From: Psychrosphaera sp. B3R10
GTDB taxonomy: Bacteria > Pseudomonadota > Gammaproteobacteria > Enterobacterales > Alteromonadaceae
Direction of reading: 5' to 3'
DNA: 64,000 nt
Assembly (NCBI RefSeq): GCF_018861025.1
Contig: NZ_JAHKQH010000007.1
Coordinates: 297,652 to 361,651 of the forward strand
In this document: piece after piece, positions 50,568 through 60,489 of the stretch
Position numbering within the stretch: position 1 is the stretch's first letter
How the letters are laid out: every line of letters begins with the position of its first letter
Made by a program: the position numbers and the translations under genes
The notes under the pieces: model-generated
Seen by the model: only the letters and a program-made list of their open reading frames with translations
Databases searched by the model: none
Told to the model about the DNA's origin: nothing

Positions 50568-51620
50568 ATGTTTAAAACTCCGGTTACTTGGATTGTACTG
50601 TTATTAGTTGGCATGCTGGCATATGTGTATTGGCCGGCAACAGCTTTATCCAACAGCAATAACGGAAGTGGGCAAGCGGCGGTCGTTGAAACGGCGCTCG
50701 CCTCCAAAACATTGCTAAAAGATGAAATCATCGCATTAGGCACAACACAGGCCAATGAATCCATTATTTTAACATCACAAAGTACCGACCGAGTAAATGC
50801 GGTGCATTTTGAAGACGGTGATACTGTTGTTAAAGGTCAACTTATAACGACCTTAGAACATGGTGAAGAACTTGCAAACTTAAAAGAGTTAGAAATTAAG
50901 CTAGCAGAACAAACTCGCCAATTGCAGCGTTTATTAGACATCGAAAAAAGCAGTGCACCGGCAGAAAGTGCAATAGACAGCCAAAAAAGCATGATGGAAA
51001 CAACCTCTGCGCAATTGTCTGTTGCTGAAATCAAGTTATCTGAGAAATTTATCTACGCGCCATTTGACGGCAAATTAGGCTTACGCGAAATTAGCCCAGG
51101 GCAATTATTAACAACCGATACTGAAATCACAACATTGGACGACCTAACGCAAATTAAGGTTGAGTTTCAGTTACCTGAACGTTTTTTAAATCGTGTCGCA
51201 GTTGGACAACCCGTATTTGCCACAAATATAGCTTATGAAAAGCCTTTCAACGGCAAAATTTCAAGTATTGCCTCACGTTTAGACAAAGCAACACGTTCGT
51301 TTAAAGTCCGAGCGTTATTTCCAAATAAAGAAGAAAAACTTCGTGCAGGTATGTTATTGCAACTATCAGTTGAAACAAAATCGATAGAATCGATAACCGT
51401 TCCTGAATCGTCAATTATTCCAATAAACGAAGCCCACTACGTATACAAAGTTATTGATAATGTTGTACATCGCACATTAGTTGAAACCGGCCGCAGAAAA
51501 CCAGGCGTTGTAGAAATTTTGTCTGGATTAGAAGTGGGTGAAACTGTTATTTCTAAAGGCGTGATAAAAGTTCGAGACGGTGCACAGGTAACCACTACAA
51601 AACCGGCAGTTAAGGGGTAA
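50568..51620 (+). CDS. RND efflux periplasmic adaptor subunit
   Basis: 350 residues with an N-terminal membrane/signal helix. HlyD-type layout: barrel-sandwich halves (VNAVHFEDGDTVVKGQLI and FIYAPFDGKLGLREISPGQ) around a helical hairpin, then the beta-barrel and membrane-proximal domain. It links the inner-membrane pump to an outer-membrane channel, which is not encoded nearby. The permease gene starts 3 bp after its stop. Confidence 0.92.
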   Translation: MFKTPVTWIVLLLVGMLAYVYWPATALSNSNNGSGQAAVVETALASKTLLKDEIIALGTTQANESIILTSQSTDRVNAVHFEDGDTVVKGQLITTLEHGEELANLKELEIKLAEQTRQLQRLLDIEKSSAPAESAIDSQKSMMETTSAQLSVAEIKLSEKFIYAPFDGKLGLREISPGQLLTTDTEITTLDDLTQIKVEFQLPERFLNRVAVGQPVFATNIAYEKPFNGKISSIASRLDKATRSFKVRALFPNKEEKLRAGMLLQLSVETKSIESITVPESSIIPINEAHYVYKVIDNVVHRTLVETGRRKPGVVEILSGLEVGETVISKGVIKVRDGAQVTTTKPAVKG

Positions 51621-51623
51621 GTT

Positions 51624-54600
51624 ATGTTGTTATCCGATATTTCAGTGAAGCGCCCCGTCTTTGCGACGGTTGTTAATATGCTGCTGGTGACCTTTGGCAT
51701 TGTTGCTTTTTTTATGCTGTCGTTACGTCAATATCCAGATATCGATCCGCCAATTGTTTCGGTGAGTACATCTTATCCTGGCGCATCGTCTGAAATAATT
51801 GAAAGTAAAATAACACAAATACTGGAAAGCCGTATTTCTGGGATTGAAGGGATTAAAAATATCAATTCAACATCTCGTAATGGTCGCTCTCAGATCACTA
51901 TAGAATTTAAAACAACACGTAATATTGACTCAGCGGCGAATGACGTTCGTGAACGTGTTTCCCGAGCACTTAACAACCTCCCTGACCAAGCGTTACCGCC
52001 GGAAGTATTTAAAGCTAACGACGACGAAGACGTAATTGCCTGGTTTGTTATGAATTCAACCACTATGAACAACTTAGAATTAACTGACTACGCCAAACGA
52101 TACGTGGTTGACCGTATCGCAATTGTTGATGGCGTTGCGCGGGTTCGCTTAGGTGGAGGCCGTGATTATTCGATGAAAGTTTGGTTAGACCGAGACGCAA
52201 TGGCAGCGCGAAATGTCACCGTTGCAGATATTGAGAACACGCTTCGAAAAGAAAACGTAGAACTGCCTGCCGGCGAAGTTAAATCCACAGACCGAACCTT
52301 TAATGTTCGAATCGAGCGCTCTTATAAAACACCAGAGCAGTATAAGACCTTAGTGGTTGGTCGCGGCGATGATGGTTATCTTATTCGATTAGGTGATGTC
52401 ACTGAGGTTGAACTGACCGCAGAAGATGACGAAAATGCTTTCCGTGGTAATGGCAAAGACATGGTTGGTTTAGGCATAATCAAACAATCTAAAGCAAATA
52501 CCTTAGATGTAGTGCGTGACGCCCGAGCAGCATTAAAACAGTTACAGGAAACATTACCGGAAGGCACACAAATTTCCGACTCCTACGACTCTTCCGTTTT
52601 TATCGCCAAATCTATCGAAGAAGTATACAGCACGCTCGCAATAGCCATTGCTCTAGTTGTTCTGGTTATCTATTTGTTTTTGGGGGATGTGCGAGCCACA
52701 TTTATCCCAGCGATAACCGTTCCAGTCGCCTTAGTTGCCACATTTACCGTGTTGTTAATGCTAGACTTTTCAATCAATTTATTAACGCTCTTGGCATTGG
52801 TCTTGGCTATTGGACTGGTTGTTGATGACTCTATTGTTGTCCTAGAAAATATCTATCGCCGAATTGAATCCGGAGAGTCCCCTCTACTCGCAGCCTATAA
52901 CGGCGCAAGAGAAGTCGGTTTTGCCGTAATAGCAACTACCTTAGTATTGGTTTCAGTATTTATTCCATTGGTCTTTTTGGAGGGGGATATTGGCCGGCTA
53001 TTTGTCGAATTTGCCATTACCGTCGCCGCTGCGGTGATATTCTCCAGTATCGCAGCACTCACCCTATCGCCGATGTTATGTTCGAAAATACTGCGACGTA
53101 AAAAGCGTGCGTCTAAGTTTGGCCGTTGGCTCGACAATGGTTTTTCTAAATTAGAGAACCGCTACGAAAACCAACTCAACTCGACTGTGAGCAACAAGTT
53201 TGGGTTGTTAGTGATCATGTCGTTAGCAATTGCAATTATGGTTGGCTTATTCCAAACGATCCCTCAAGAGCTGGCACCAAAAGAAGACCGAGGCAACTTT
53301 TTTGTCATGGTTCGTGGAGCTGAAGGCGCAAGTTATGAAAACAACCTAAAAAATACGGAATTAGTTGAAGAACGCTTACTGGCCTATTACGACCGTGGCG
53401 ACTTAAATCGAGTAATCGTCAGAACCCCAGGTTTTGGTGGCAGTGCAGGTATCGCAATTATCGGCATGCCTGACTGGGAAGAGCGCACTAAATCGACCAG
53501 CCAAGTCATGAACGAAATTTCTCAGGAATTACAAGGTTTAACCGATATTAGAGCCTTTGCTATGATGCGAAGCGGCTTAGGTGGGCGCGGTTTAGGCAGT
53601 CCTGTTCAGTTTGTTATCCAAGGCGATACCTACGATGAACTCGCTAAATGGCGCGACATCATCTTAGCGGAAGCACGTAAAAACCCAAATTTACTGCGTC
53701 TTGACAGTGACTATAAAGAGACCTTGCCGCAGTTGTTGATCAACATAAACACTGAACGTGCATCAGACTTAGGGGTTTCAGTATCTGACATCGGTAGTAC
53801 CTTAGAAGCAATGTTAGGTCAGCGCAGAGCAACAACCTACATTGAACGCGGCGAAGAGTATAATGTACTGCTTGAAGGACGTGACGAAGCCTTTAATAGC
53901 CCGTCAGACCTTGACGGCTTATATGTACGTTCTGCAACAACACAGCAACTGATCCCGCTATCGAATTTAGTTGAAGTAAATGAAGAAGCAACCGCGAGTC
54001 AATTAAACCGATATAACCGTATGCGCTCAATAACAATTGAGGCTAATTTGGCTGAAGGTTATACCCTTGGCCAAGCGCTCGACTTCTTAAATAAAGTGGT
54101 TAAAGACAATATCACGGGAAGCGTAAATATCGATTACAAAGGGCAGTCGTCGTTGTTTAAAGAATCTGGCAGCTCTATCGCTTTTGTTATGTTAATGGCG
54201 ATGGTAGTCACTTATTTAATATTAGCCGCGCAATTTGAAAGTTTTATTCACCCATTAGTTATTATGTTGGCGGTTCCATTGGCCGCACTGGGTGCAATGT
54301 TGGGGCTCAAATTCACCGGAATGACACTTAACATATACAGTCAAATAGGTCTCGTAATGTTGATAGGGTTAGCCGCCAAAAATGGAATTTTGATAGTTGA
54401 GTTTACCAACCAACTGCGAGACAAAGGTGGTGTATTTAAAGAGTCTCTTATCCAAGCATCAAAACAACGTCTTAGACCTATAATCATGACGTCTTTTTCA
54501 ACAATTATGAGTGCGGTACCGTTAATGGTCGCCTCAGGAGCGGGTGCTGAGAGCCGTTCTGTTATTGGTGTGGTGATATTCTTTGGCGTTGCATTTTCAA

Positions 54601-54716
54601 CCATCTTGACATTATACGTAATCCCGATGGCCTATTATTGGATTGCGAAAAATACCGGTTCACCATTGGCAATTAGTAACGAAATAAAACGACAAGAAGA
54701 GTTAAAAAAGTCCTAA
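51624..54716 (+). CDS. RND efflux permease (AcrB/MexF-like HAE1 family)
   Basis: 1030 residues with 12 membrane helices and two large periplasmic loops, the normal RND layout. Helix 4 carries the proton-relay aspartates in GLVVDDSIVV (about residues 398-407). The N-terminus SVKRPVFATVVNMLL and the AAKNGILIVEF motif are typical. It would export drugs, dyes or bile-like amphiphiles, driven by protons. Partner is the adaptor just upstream; TolC is expected elsewhere in the genome. Confidence 0.95.
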   Translation: MLLSDISVKRPVFATVVNMLLVTFGIVAFFMLSLRQYPDIDPPIVSVSTSYPGASSEIIESKITQILESRISGIEGIKNINSTSRNGRSQITIEFKTTRNIDSAANDVRERVSRALNNLPDQALPPEVFKANDDEDVIAWFVMNSTTMNNLELTDYAKRYVVDRIAIVDGVARVRLGGGRDYSMKVWLDRDAMAARNVTVADIENTLRKENVELPAGEVKSTDRTFNVRIERSYKTPEQYKTLVVGRGDDGYLIRLGDVTEVELTAEDDENAFRGNGKDMVGLGIIKQSKANTLDVVRDARAALKQLQETLPEGTQISDSYDSSVFIAKSIEEVYSTLAIAIALVVLVIYLFLGDVRATFIPAITVPVALVATFTVLLMLDFSINLLTLLALVLAIGLVVDDSIVVLENIYRRIESGESPLLAAYNGAREVGFAVIATTLVLVSVFIPLVFLEGDIGRLFVEFAITVAAAVIFSSIAALTLSPMLCSKILRRKKRASKFGRWLDNGFSKLENRYENQLNSTVSNKFGLLVIMSLAIAIMVGLFQTIPQELAPKEDRGNFFVMVRGAEGASYENNLKNTELVEERLLAYYDRGDLNRVIVRTPGFGGSAGIAIIGMPDWEERTKSTSQVMNEISQELQGLTDIRAFAMMRSGLGGRGLGSPVQFVIQGDTYDELAKWRDIILAEARKNPNLLRLDSDYKETLPQLLININTERASDLGVSVSDIGSTLEAMLGQRRATTYIERGEEYNVLLEGRDEAFNSPSDLDGLYVRSATTQQLIPLSNLVEVNEEATASQLNRYNRMRSITIEANLAEGYTLGQALDFLNKVVKDNITGSVNIDYKGQSSLFKESGSSIAFVMLMAMVVTYLILAAQFESFIHPLVIMLAVPLAALGAMLGLKFTGMTLNIYSQIGLVMLIGLAAKNGILIVEFTNQLRDKGGVFKESLIQASKQRLRPIIMTSFSTIMSAVPLMVASGAGAESRSVIGVVIFFGVAFSTILTLYVIPMAYYWIAKNTGSPLAISNEIKRQEELKKS

Positions 54717-54735
54717 TACTCTCTAATAAAAAATT

Positions 54736-54765
54736 AAAAAGGAGCTGAATTCAGCTCCTTTTTTG
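54736..54765. terminator. Bidirectional terminator between RND permease and oxidoreductase
   Basis: Perfect palindrome GGAGCTGAATTCAGCTCC (54741-54758) flanked by five A on the left and six T on the right. It serves both converging genes. Confidence 0.93.
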
Positions 54766-54840
54766 TATCTACGTCTCGCCTATTATTTGGAGGTTAAAAT
54801 TTAGCGGTTAAAATTTGTTAATTGTGTTGCGTCGTTTTAT

Positions 54841-55866
54841 TTATTCTAACTTTAGCGTTTTGCCAATTAGACTGCTTTTCTCCGCTAACTCAAGTATTTT
54901 GAGCACATTGACCACGCCTTCTGGATGAACAGGGTTGTCGCCACCGACTCTAATCGCGTTTGCAATGCCTGTATAATATCGTTGGTAACAGCCCACTTTC
55001 GTTGAGATGACTTCGGTTGATTCTTCAGTATAAAGACATCCAAACTGTTCTGGAGACTCAACCCCATAGTTGCTGTCTGTTGGTCTAAGACCATTTTTTA
55101 ATTGCGCTTCTTGTGGATCAAAACCAGATTTAACAAAGCTCCCTTTGGTACCTTCAACACGAAAACGCTGATTTGGCGCAGCCGAAAACGAGCTACCATG
55201 TAATACGACTTCAAGGTTTTTATAGTGTAACAAAACGTGGAAGTAGTCCGTCGTTTTAGCCCCCTCTCTAAGGCACAAACAACGAGCTGTCAGCGCGTTC
55301 GGTAATCCAAAAAGGCTGATTGCTTGATCAACTAAATGAGCGCCTAAATCAAACCATATGCCCGCTCCCGGCCCCGGCTGTTCTCGCCATCGTTGTCGCA
55401 CCGTTGGTCGAAAACGGTCATAGCGAGATTCAAACAAACGAACATCTCCAACCTGCTCATTCGCAAGCAAGCTTTTAACGGTTAGAAAGTCGCCATCCCA
55501 ACGTCTATTGTGAAAAACAGACAATAGTAAAGAACGAGATTTGGCGAGTTCAACAAGCGCTTCTGCTTCAATACTTGTGGTCACCATTGGTTTTTCAACA
55601 ACAACATGAATTCCATTTTCCAAACAACACTTAGCCAATGCATAATGCACATCATTTGGTGCCGTTATTATGGCTAGTTCAATGTCACCATGAGTTATCA
55701 AGTCATAGGCCGACTCAAAAACGGTAACACCGGGAAAGGTCTGTTCAATCAAACTTTTCTGCGAGCTACTAATAACTGAAAATTCAAATAAATCGGAGGA
55801 TTGGATCAGCGGAATGTGAAAGGTCTTAGCGGAATATCCATAACCAACAACACCAACTTTAATCAT
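54841..55866 (-). CDS. Gfo/Idh/MocA-family oxidoreductase
   Basis: 341 residues. The Rossmann motif GYGYSAKTFHIPLI is at the N-terminus and VVEKPM, with the catalytic Lys, near residue 92. The C-terminal sheet domain follows (GAGIWFDLGAHLVDQAI). It resembles E. coli YdgJ-type NAD(P)-dependent sugar or inositol dehydrogenases; the substrate is unknown. A single gene, convergent with the RND operon. Confidence 0.9.
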   Translation of the reverse strand: MIKVGVVGYGYSAKTFHIPLIQSSDLFEFSVISSSQKSLIEQTFPGVTVFESAYDLITHGDIELAIITAPNDVHYALAKCCLENGIHVVVEKPMVTTSIEAEALVELAKSRSLLLSVFHNRRWDGDFLTVKSLLANEQVGDVRLFESRYDRFRPTVRQRWREQPGPGAGIWFDLGAHLVDQAISLFGLPNALTARCLCLREGAKTTDYFHVLLHYKNLEVVLHGSSFSAAPNQRFRVEGTKGSFVKSGFDPQEAQLKNGLRPTDSNYGVESPEQFGCLYTEESTEVISTKVGCYQRYYTGIANAIRVGGDNPVHPEGVVNVLKILELAEKSSLIGKTLKLE

Positions 55867-56092
55867 CTATAATTCACCTGTACGTAATTATTCATAAATA
55901 AACCAACACAAATACAAGGTTAACATGCATGGCTTTTGAATTTTTATTAAAACATTACTCACTAGGAAAATAAGCTTAAAACTCTCCGCGTAAAAAACAT
56001 GTGTTGTTATCGCAATTTATCGTCGCTTTTGTTATTTAATAAGATGAACAAAGGAATTAATATAATTGCTTAATCTACGTAAAAGGAAATTG

Positions 56093-57058
56093 ATGGCACA
56101 CTTTAAACCAAAACATATAGGCATAATCCTAGGTACATTTTATGGCCTCCTTTTTAGAGTTGTTTTAGAATTTGACGCGCTTCAAAAATTCGGTGGTTTA
56201 GTCTCTTTATCCTTTTTATTTCTCGTGCCTTTTATTATTGGATTTATAAGAGTTCATTTTGAGTTAAATCAAAATAAGAATATTCGTTATCAGCAAATGG
56301 CCACTATTGCTTGGCAACCAATATTTATATGCCTTTTAGTCAGTGTCATCACATTATTGGAAGGCAGTATCTGTGTATTAATAGCGACACCTGCATTTAT
56401 GTTTAGTGCGAGTTTAGGCGGTATGGCGGCGGGTTTTGTGCGACAAAAATTTCATCACCATAACAACACACTATCCTGCGTTGTTGTACTCCCGTTATTC
56501 ATCGCCCCACTTGAAAATAATTACCTTAGTATGACCTCAACGTACGAAGTATCCAATTCGATAATTATAGATGCGTTCCCCAGTAAAATTTGGGCGGAAT
56601 TAGGAAATGTAAACCACATTTTTCCAGACGAATTACCGTTTTCATTTACTGCTTTAATAGGAGTTCCATCGCCAATTTCTGCCGACATGTCCGGTCAAAC
56701 CGTCGGCAGTGTAAGAACAAGCACTTGGGAAAAAAACGTCGTTTTCAAAGAAGTGATCACTGAATGGACTGAAAATAAAAAAATGGCCTATCGGTTTGAA
56801 ATAGATCCAGACTTGATCCCAAATGATGCGTTAGACAAACATGTCAAGATAGGTGGCGAATATTTTGCCCCGCTTACAGGTTCCTACCAGATTACGCCTT
56901 TACCCAATGGAAAAAGTCAATTAACACTATCGACAACCATAAGAGACAATACCAACTTCGGTATTTATTCAAGAATTTGGGGTGAATTTATATTTGGGGA
57001 TTTTCACTCATCTTTATTAGAACTTATGAAAAGCCGCTCAGAAAAAAGCACAGGTTAA
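56093..57058 (+). CDS. Membrane protein with C-terminal SRPBCC-like domain
   Basis: 321 residues from the ATG at 56093, after AAAAGGAAAT; an upstream in-frame TTG at 56066 is less likely. Four hydrophobic segments lie in the first 150 residues. The C-terminal 170 residues look like a polyketide-cyclase/START (SRPBCC) fold: a start like YEVSNSIIIDAFPSKIWAEL, a strand ending KVITEWTENKK, and LTLSTTIRDN. Such domains bind hydrophobic ligands. No specific function is known. Confidence 0.65.
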   Translation: MAHFKPKHIGIILGTFYGLLFRVVLEFDALQKFGGLVSLSFLFLVPFIIGFIRVHFELNQNKNIRYQQMATIAWQPIFICLLVSVITLLEGSICVLIATPAFMFSASLGGMAAGFVRQKFHHHNNTLSCVVVLPLFIAPLENNYLSMTSTYEVSNSIIIDAFPSKIWAELGNVNHIFPDELPFSFTALIGVPSPISADMSGQTVGSVRTSTWEKNVVFKEVITEWTENKKMAYRFEIDPDLIPNDALDKHVKIGGEYFAPLTGSYQITPLPNGKSQLTLSTTIRDNTNFGIYSRIWGEFIFGDFHSSLLELMKSRSEKSTG

Positions 57059-57221
57059 TTAATTTTAGAGTATTGATAACAGAAGTAATAAATTCGCTTT
57101 TGGCATTGCCAAAAAGGATATGTTGAATTCTATGGAGATACGATTGAATCTAAACGAATTAAACTTAATAGTCGAAGATGAAAAACAGAAAATAAGGAGG
57201 ATGTCTTGAATTAAATAGAAT

Positions 57222-57335
57222 TGGTGGCAACTCCACCAGCCACATCCCGGCACACGAGTCACTAGCCTTGGCTGCTCCCTTCCGGGCCTGACCAGGTAAA
57301 CCAGTTATCGTTGCGAGAGAACCAATGGAGTTACC
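57222..57335 (-). ncRNA. ffs: 4.5S signal recognition particle RNA
   Basis: On the minus strand, 114 bases: the ends GGTAACTCC and GGAGTTGCC pair. The domain IV hairpin is conserved, with GGTCAGGCCCGGAAGGGAGC followed by AGCC and AAGG. It forms the SRP with Ffh and directs inner-membrane proteins for cotranslational insertion. Exact ends are inferred from the pairing. A short reading frame on the same stretch is an artefact. Confidence 0.95.
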
Positions 57336-57443
57336 ATAACAACTTGCCTATCCAATTGTTAACATTGGTAAGCGGCGCGCATTATTACGTAATCCTGTGG
57401 AGGAATCAAGGGTAAGTTTATTAACTTATTCCTAAAACTTGGT

Positions 57444-57472
57444 TTGTCGTTTAACATATTAATTTCTATACT
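57444..57472 (+). promoter_or_regulatory. Promoter of the patatin-like gene
   Basis: TTGTCG at 57444-57449, 17 bases, TATACT at 57467-57472. The predicted start is about 25 bases before the ATG at 57504. Confidence 0.5.
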
Positions 57473-57503
57473 AAAAACAAATGGTTTAAAGGCTTAACTG
57501 TAA

Positions 57504-58655
57504 ATGTTGTTTAAAGCGACGAAAAAACCCAAAACGTGTGCATTATTATTAACTGGCGGCGGTGCTCGTGCGGCCTATCAGGTCGGTGTGCTAAAAGCGA
57601 TTTCATCGAAACTGCCCCGTAATCAAAAGTCGCCGTTTAAGGTAATATCCGGTACGTCTGCAGGTGCAATCAATGCAGTTTCAATGGCGTGTTATGCTTC
57701 GTGTTTTCACCTTGGGGTGAAAAAAACTGAATGGGTATGGAAAAATTTTAGAACTGAACAAGTATATGCAAGCACATGGCGCGGGGTATTTGGGCATCTA
57801 GCATTAAATTACTTATCCAAATTTAGTAAAAAAGGAAAACAACGAGCAACGAGTTTATTTGACAATCGCCCCTTACGAAACCTTTTACAAGAAGTCATTG
57901 ACTATAAACGCATCGATCGAAATATTTTATCGGACCATTTAGATGCGGTATCTGTTGCTGCTTCGAGTTATAACAACGGCGACAGTATTGCGTTTTTTCA
58001 GTCAAGCTCGGCACAAGATTGGAGCCGCGCGAAACGTAAAGGTGTTAAAACTATGTTGTCGACTCGCCACTTAATGGCGTCGGCGGCCATTCCTTTGGTT
58101 TTTCCAAGTGTAAAAATAGACGAACATTATTATGGCGACGGTTCTATACATCAACTGTCGCCATTGAGTCCTTCAATTCATCTTGGCGCAGACAAAATTC
58201 TCATTATAGGTGTCGAGCATCCCGAAAAGGACGATGTTTTAGGCGACCCTGAGTTTTTTCCAAATTCGGCCACCATCACCGGGCACTTACTTGACACTGT
58301 TTTTACAGACTCTCTTAATTCAGATTTAGAGCGACTAAACAGAATTAACAGCACATTAGAACATGTTCCAGAAAGCAAAACAGACTTAAAGCCGGTCCAT
58401 ACGTTACTTATTAACCCATCTCGAAATTTTAGCCACATTGCGTCAAATTATTACGATCAAATCCCAAGTGCTATTCGCTTTTTACTTAAACTGATCGGCG
58501 TCAATCGAAATAGTGAATCGACATTAATGAGTTACATACTGTTCGAAAAGCCATTTACCAAAAAGTTGATTGAAATTGGCTATGAAGATGGTTTAGCAAG
58601 ACTAGATGAAATCATGGCGTTTTTAGAACTTGAAGAAACGACACAAACAGATTAA
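57504..58655 (+). CDS. Patatin-like phospholipase
   Basis: 383 residues, no signal peptide. The oxyanion motif GGGARAAYQVG is at residues 18-28, the nucleophile Ser52 in SGTSAG, and the catalytic Asp near 212 in YGDGS. It is probably a cytoplasmic acyl hydrolase or phospholipase. It ends 25 bp before the first inverted Rhs relic, marking the edge of the accessory region. Confidence 0.9.
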   Translation: MLFKATKKPKTCALLLTGGGARAAYQVGVLKAISSKLPRNQKSPFKVISGTSAGAINAVSMACYASCFHLGVKKTEWVWKNFRTEQVYASTWRGVFGHLALNYLSKFSKKGKQRATSLFDNRPLRNLLQEVIDYKRIDRNILSDHLDAVSVAASSYNNGDSIAFFQSSSAQDWSRAKRKGVKTMLSTRHLMASAAIPLVFPSVKIDEHYYGDGSIHQLSPLSPSIHLGADKILIIGVEHPEKDDVLGDPEFFPNSATITGHLLDTVFTDSLNSDLERLNRINSTLEHVPESKTDLKPVHTLLINPSRNFSHIASNYYDQIPSAIRFLLKLIGVNRNSESTLMSYILFEKPFTKKLIEIGYEDGLARLDEIMAFLELEETTQTD

Positions 58656-58680
58656 GCGACCTGTGGGTCAGAGTCGCTGA

Positions 58681-58740
58681 TTTGGATCGTAGATCCTACC
58701 GTTCATATGAATTAATTCAACTTAAATAGCTAACCTAATG
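58681..58740 (-). repeat. Inverted copy of an Rhs-core fragment (left repeat)
   Basis: The reverse complement of these 60 bases matches 60430-60489 at 52 of 60 positions by eye. It encodes VELIHMNGRIYDP, the start of an Rhs core end. An in-frame TAA precedes it, and the reading frame is lost five codons later. It is therefore a relic, in opposite orientation to the intact copy. Confidence 0.8.
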
Positions 58741-58829
58741 GTTTTCATAGAGCTTTAGTTGTTCGATTAAACGGATTAAAATTAAACATGTCAATTCAAA
58801 GGAAAATATTGTTAACGAATTACTGCCCT

Positions 58830-58890
58830 AAAGGTTAACATATATTAACCTTTAAGCTTGTTACACTGATTTTGTTAATATATATTAACG
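58830..58890 (+). promoter_or_regulatory. Paired palindromic operators upstream of hipB
   Basis: AAAGGTTAA, six bases, TTAACCTTT (58830-58853) is a perfect 9-base-arm palindrome. A second palindrome GTTAAT-ATAT-ATTAAC lies at 58874-58889. Both share the GTTAA...TTAAC core and sit just before the hipB start, as expected for autoregulation by HipB-type repressors. Confidence 0.65.
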
Positions 58891-58916
58891 TATGTTTTGT
58901 TATAGAGGTTTCTAAA

Positions 58917-59168
58917 ATGCATTGGTATGACGGTTCTTTGATAGCAGTTAAACGCAAAGAAAAAGGTTGGACTCAGCAGTACGTCTCAACCCAAACCGGT
59001 TTAAGCCGAAATCAGATCATTGCGATGGAAAAAGGTCACTTTACGGGAGGGATAAAATACCTTCGCAAGTACCTTGAAGTATTGGGATTAAAGATTTCCT
59101 TTGTTGAAGAACAAAACGATTTACCTCAATTAGATGAACTGTCCAGATTGTTTGGGGAAAGTGACTAG
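58917..59168 (+). CDS. hipB: HipB-like antitoxin, XRE-family regulator
   Basis: 83 residues from the ATG at 58917, after AGAGG; an upstream ATG is in frame but poorly placed. A helix-turn-helix of the Xre type spans about residues 10-60 (KRKEKGWTQQYVSTQTGLSRNQIIAMEKG). It would neutralise HipA and, with it, repress the operon at the two palindromes upstream. The stop codon overlaps the hipA GTG start (TAGTG). Confidence 0.88.
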   Translation: MHWYDGSLIAVKRKEKGWTQQYVSTQTGLSRNQIIAMEKGHFTGGIKYLRKYLEVLGLKISFVEEQNDLPQLDELSRLFGESD

Positions 59169-60382
59169 TGGCGGAACTACCAAATAAAATAACTCAAATT
59201 AACGTGCAATCCTTTGGAAAAGGATCGGGCGACTTGACTCAGCCAAGCCATTTTTCTTACCAATACCATAGTAACAATCCTGTATCTTTGACTATGAAAT
59301 ATCAGCAAGCCCCTTACAATTATGGTGCGCTTCACCCTATTTTTAGCCAAAATTTACCGGAAGGTTATATTCGCCGCTACATCAGTGAAAAACTTCGACG
59401 TCACGCCAACATCAATGACATGTATTTACTCGCTCTCCAATTAGATAAAGGTATTGGGCATTTATCTTACAGTAGTGAAATTGAGAAAACAGAAGTTGAG
59501 CAACTGTCATTAAACGAAATACTCACTTGGCAAGGCAAAGAAAACCTTTTTCATCAACTATTAGATAGACACTACCTAAATGGCTTGGTTTCAGGCGTGC
59601 AGCCTAAGGTGCTCGTAAATGCGCTTAATGACACAGACAAACCGTCAGTTGGGCGCAGTCTTTTACAGCAAGATGACTTTATCATCAAAACATATGATGA
59701 GGAATTTCCACTGCTGACCGTCAACGAATACGTGTGCATGGAGGCGGCAAGAGCCTGTGGTTTGGCACCTAGCCAATGTTGGCTGTCCGACGATTTGAGA
59801 ACTTTTATAACCGAACGATTTGATGAGGTAAATGGTAAGCGCCTTGGCATTGAGGATTTTACCGTGCTAATGGGCAAGCAAGGCGATGAGAAGTATCAGT
59901 CGAGTTACGAAATGCTAATGAAAGCGACGTACCTCTATACAAGATCTGATTTACAACTTCAGCGTATGTACCAATATATTATTTTTAATTGCTTAATAGG
60001 AAATGGCGATGCCCACCTAAAGAATTTTTCAGTGCAATATGAAGAAAGCAAAACAGAGATAGTGTTAACGCCACCATATGATATTACGCATACGCCAATT
60101 TACGACACCATAGATAACAAAATGGCACTAAAGCTCAACAGTGCAAAACTTTTTCCAGATAGGAAACAATTGATTAAGCTAGGAAAAACATTCAACATAA
60201 ATAAGCCAGAGGTTATCATTGAAAAACTTGCCGATACGATTAGGGATAACATAAATTACTCATCTGAAGTCGACATTATTAGTGGCTTAAAAGAGTCAAT
60301 ATTGGCCTCCCTTCATTGTGGAACCAGTGAAAAATATTTAACCAAGGCTTATATTCACGAAAAGAAAAAAAAGTTTGAGTAA
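59168..60382 (+). CDS. hipA: HipA-like serine/threonine kinase toxin
   Basis: 404 residues, GTG start. Full single-chain HipA: N-terminal subdomain, then GVQPKV (Gly-rich region near residue 142), the kinase motif GNGDAHLKNFS at about 278-288 with the catalytic Asp, and the Mg-binding Asp in PPYDITHT near 301. HipA of E. coli phosphorylates GltX and causes tolerance; other HipA types use different targets. The substrate here is not known. The gene pair lies between inverted Rhs relics. Confidence 0.9.
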   Translation: MAELPNKITQINVQSFGKGSGDLTQPSHFSYQYHSNNPVSLTMKYQQAPYNYGALHPIFSQNLPEGYIRRYISEKLRRHANINDMYLLALQLDKGIGHLSYSSEIEKTEVEQLSLNEILTWQGKENLFHQLLDRHYLNGLVSGVQPKVLVNALNDTDKPSVGRSLLQQDDFIIKTYDEEFPLLTVNEYVCMEAARACGLAPSQCWLSDDLRTFITERFDEVNGKRLGIEDFTVLMGKQGDEKYQSSYEMLMKATYLYTRSDLQLQRMYQYIIFNCLIGNGDAHLKNFSVQYEESKTEIVLTPPYDITHTPIYDTIDNKMALKLNSAKLFPDRKQLIKLGKTFNINKPEVIIEKLADTIRDNINYSSEVDIISGLKESILASLHCGTSEKYLTKAYIHEKKKKFE

Positions 60383-60429
60383 GTACAGCCTATTAGTGTG
60401 AATTATTTGTAGGTTCAGCCAAGTTAATT

Positions 60430-60489
60430 CATTAGGTTAGCGATTTGGATAGAATTAATCCATATGAACGGTCGGATCTACGATCCAAC
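60430..60489 (+). repeat. Rhs-core fragment, right repeat
   Basis: Matches the reverse complement of 58681-58740. The frame upstream of 60464 is open from about 60428 (IRLAIWIELIHMNG), so the Rhs core homology begins before the ATG. The repeat runs into the Rhs tip gene. Confidence 0.8.

Noticed and set aside
57065..57262. A 65-codon minus-strand frame.
   Set aside because: It runs into the 4.5S RNA gene on the same strand and has no family or ribosome site.
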